6,982 nt of DNA from Planctomycetota bacterium (GTDB lineage Bacteria; Planctomycetota; UBA1135; GCA-002686595), in the NCBI GenBank assembly GCA_022447405.1, contig JAKVCE010000115.1:1-6982 (forward strand), given 5' to 3'. Positions 5,390-6,982 of this stretch are shown in pieces. Position numbers and translations under genes: made by a program. The notes under the pieces were generated by a model. It saw only the letters and a list, made by a program, of their open reading frames with translations, made no database searches and had not been told where the DNA came from. The stretch's first letter is position 1. Every line of letters begins with the position of its first letter.

Positions 5390-6982
5390 TCAGACCCCAT
5401 CACCGAACCCACCAGCAGAGGGCGGCGCGGGGCGGTCCTTATTTTGCCTCGGAGTGCGATCCTGCGCTTGGTCTCTCTCTTTTCGGTTGCCTCCGGAGCG
5501 CTTGCGTCGGGTCCTCCGCGGCCTCTCGGTGGCCTCCGATTGGCTCGCTTGATCAGCGCCCTCAGAGTCTCTTCGGCGACGCCTGGGTCGCTCCTCATCA
5601 CGAGACCTCCTGCTCCTCTCACGCTCAGGCGACGCCTCGCCGCGCTCCCTGCGGCGCTCTCTCCTGCGCGAGCCGCCCTCTCTGCGCTCCTCTCTAGGCT
5701 CCGACCTCTTGCTGCGCTCTCTGCGGTGCTCACTCTTCCCGTCAGACCGGCCACGTCTAGGGCCTCCGCCGCGGCGGGTGCGCTCCGGCGGATCCACCTG
5801 TTTGATCTCCCAGGAGGCTTGCTTCAGGATCGGGCTCCAGTGGCGCATGTTCGGCGGCGCGATCACCGAGATCGCCACGCCCTCGCGTCCGGCGCGGCCG
5901 GTGCGGCCGATCCGGTGGGTGTAGCTCGTGATGTCACGCGGCGCGCCGCAGTTCACGACGTGGGTCACGTGCTTCACGTCGAGGCCGCGAGAGGCTACGT
6001 CTGTCGCGATGAGCGCCTTCACCTCCTTCGCGCGGAAGGCGTCCATGACCCGGAAGCGCGCCTCTTGCTCGTAGCCGCCATGGAGCGCCTTGATGGGGAA
6101 GGGGCTTCGCTCCAGCTTCCTGAAGAGGCGCTCCACCTCGACCCGCCTGTCACAGAAGATGAGGAACACGTCGTCTTCATTCGACTGCTCGAGCAGGCGC
6201 AGCAGGGCCATCGGTCGCTCGTCTTCGCTGTCGATCTTGAACCATGACTGGGCGACCGTCTCAGCGGTAGCGTGACCGCTCACGGTCGCGACCTCGACGG
6301 GGTCACGCGTGTAGTCCCGCGCGAGCTTCAATAGGGGCGGCGGGAAGGTCGCGGAGAACAGCAGCGTCTGCCGCTCGTCGGGGGTCTTCGAGAGGATCTC
6401 CCGGATGTCGTCGATGAAGCCGATCTCGAGCATCTCGTCTGCCTCGTCGAGGACGGCGACCTCCGTCCACGGGAAGGAGAGGAACTTCTGACCGTAGAGG
6501 TCCAAGACTCTGCCGGGAGTGCCGACGACCACTTGTGCGCCCGCCTGCAGGGCGGCGACCTGGGGTTGGGCTGGCTCACCGCCGACGATCAGCGCGACCT
6601 TCAGGCCGATCTTCTCTCCAATGCTCTCGAAGACCTTGGCGATCTGCTCTGCGAGCTCTCGGGTCGGGCTGAGGATGAGCGCGAGGACAGAGGAGCGGCT
6701 CGGGTCGAGGCGCGTGAGCATGGGGGCGGCGAACGCGAGGGTCTTCCCGGTGCCTGTCTGCGCGCGGGCGATCACGTCCTTACCCGCGAGCACGTGCTCG
6801 ATCGCGATGGCCTGGATGGGCGTGGGCTTGACGATGTTGTCCGCGTCGAGGGACTCGATCACCTCGTCGCGGAGCTTCCAGTGCCGGAAGCTCTGGATGT
6901 CGGGGACCTCCTCGGTAGGTTCGAGGGGTTTCACCGGGGGGCCTGAGGGCTTGGAGCGTCCGGGTTTGCGCCCGCCGCCGCC
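5390..6982 (-). CDS. DEAD-box ATP-dependent RNA helicase with arginine-rich C-terminal tail (5' end probably outside the window)
   Basis: Numbered from a GTG at 6934, the 514-residue reading shows the full DEAD-box set. Domain 1 has F16 and the Q motif (KPTPIQ, 36-41), Walker A AQTGTGKT (58-65), PTRELAEQ (90-97), TPGR (139-142), DEAD (163-166) and SAT (194-196). Domain 2 has LIFCDRR (258-264), ATDVASRGLD (310-319) and HRIGRTGRAG (340-349). Such enzymes unwind short RNA duplexes in ribosome assembly, mRNA decay or cold adaptation. From about 384 to 514 the tail is low-complexity, dominated by Arg with Glu, Ser and Gly; it probably binds RNA non-specifically and is likely disordered. The GTG lacks a Shine-Dalgarno, and the frame stays open to the window edge, reading GGGGRKPGRSKPSGPPVKPL, so translation probably starts upstream. 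If not, the gene is 5390-6934. Resemblance is to the RhlE/DeaD groups without a clear choice. It is the first visible gene of this operon. Confidence 0.93.
   Translation of the reverse strand, partial: GGGGRKPGRSKPSGPPVKPLEPTEEVPDIQSFRHWKLRDEVIESLDADNIVKPTPIQAIAIEHVLAGKDVIARAQTGTGKTLAFAAPMLTRLDPSRSSVLALILSPTRELAEQIAKVFESIGEKIGLKVALIVGGEPAQPQVAALQAGAQVVVGTPGRVLDLYGQKFLSFPWTEVAVLDEADEMLEIGFIDDIREILSKTPDERQTLLFSATFPPPLLKLARDYTRDPVEVATVSGHATAETVAQSWFKIDSEDERPMALLRLLEQSNEDDVFLIFCDRRVEVERLFRKLERSPFPIKALHGGYEQEARFRVMDAFRAKEVKALIATDVASRGLDVKHVTHVVNCGAPRDITSYTHRIGRTGRAGREGVAISVIAPPNMRHWSPILKQASWEIKQVDPPERTRRGGGPRRGRSDGKSEHRRERSKRSEPREERREGGSRRRERRRERGEASPERERSRRSRDEERPRRRRRDSEGADQASQSEATERPRRTRRKRSGGNRKERDQAQDRTPRQNKDRPAPPSAGGFGDGV

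Noticed and set aside
5348..6247. Long open frame on the plus strand (about 299 codons) opposite the helicase
   Set aside because: It lies fully antisense to a helicase with every DEAD-box motif, overlaps the ferredoxin start, has an implausible Ala/Arg/Leu composition and shows no recognisable domain.

Overview
The window is GC-rich, with strongly G/C-biased third codon positions, and is almost fully coding. A putative lipoprotein leader and an Isc/adrenodoxin-type [2Fe-2S] ferredoxin point to a didermal bacterium. The phylum cannot be fixed from this sequence; Planctomycetota, Myxococcota/deltaproteobacteria-like or Acidobacteriota lineages would all fit. TGA is a normal stop codon here: several clearly intact genes end with it. 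I see no mobile element, CRISPR array, tRNA or rRNA.

The left half (1-3305) is a tightly packed plus-strand operon that enters from outside the window. It starts with the last 40 codons of a cobalamin-binding acyl-CoA mutase subunit or domain (methylmalonyl-CoA mutase type). An ATGA stop/start overlap then leads into a small excisionase-like helix-turn-helix protein. After it come an acyl-CoA dehydrogenase, a metallo-beta-lactamase-fold hydrolase and a BtuF-like metal/corrinoid receptor protein without a signal peptide. Gaps are -4, 26, 3 and 8 nt. The theme is acyl-CoA catabolism (a dehydrogenase plus a B12-dependent mutase), with a possible cytoplasmic corrinoid- or metal-handling partner and a possible local regulator.

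The right half (3328-6982) is a minus-strand operon read from the right edge. It encodes a DEAD-box RNA helicase with an arginine-rich tail of about 130 residues, an Isc-type ferredoxin, IspH (the last enzyme of the MEP isoprenoid pathway) and a broken lipoprotein/beta-rich envelope protein. Gaps are 11, 5 and 27 nt. The ferredoxin-ispH pair makes biochemical sense because IspH needs two single-electron transfers. The helicase is still open at the window edge, so its true start is probably outside.

The two operons converge at 3305/3328, where a short hairpin sits in a 22-nt gap. The points most worth a second look are the cytoplasmic BtuF-like protein in a B12-mutase operon, the ferredoxin-IspH pairing, and the envelope gene with two same-frame TGA codons between an apparently intact lipoprotein leader and an apparently intact body. 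I do not see a wholly new system.
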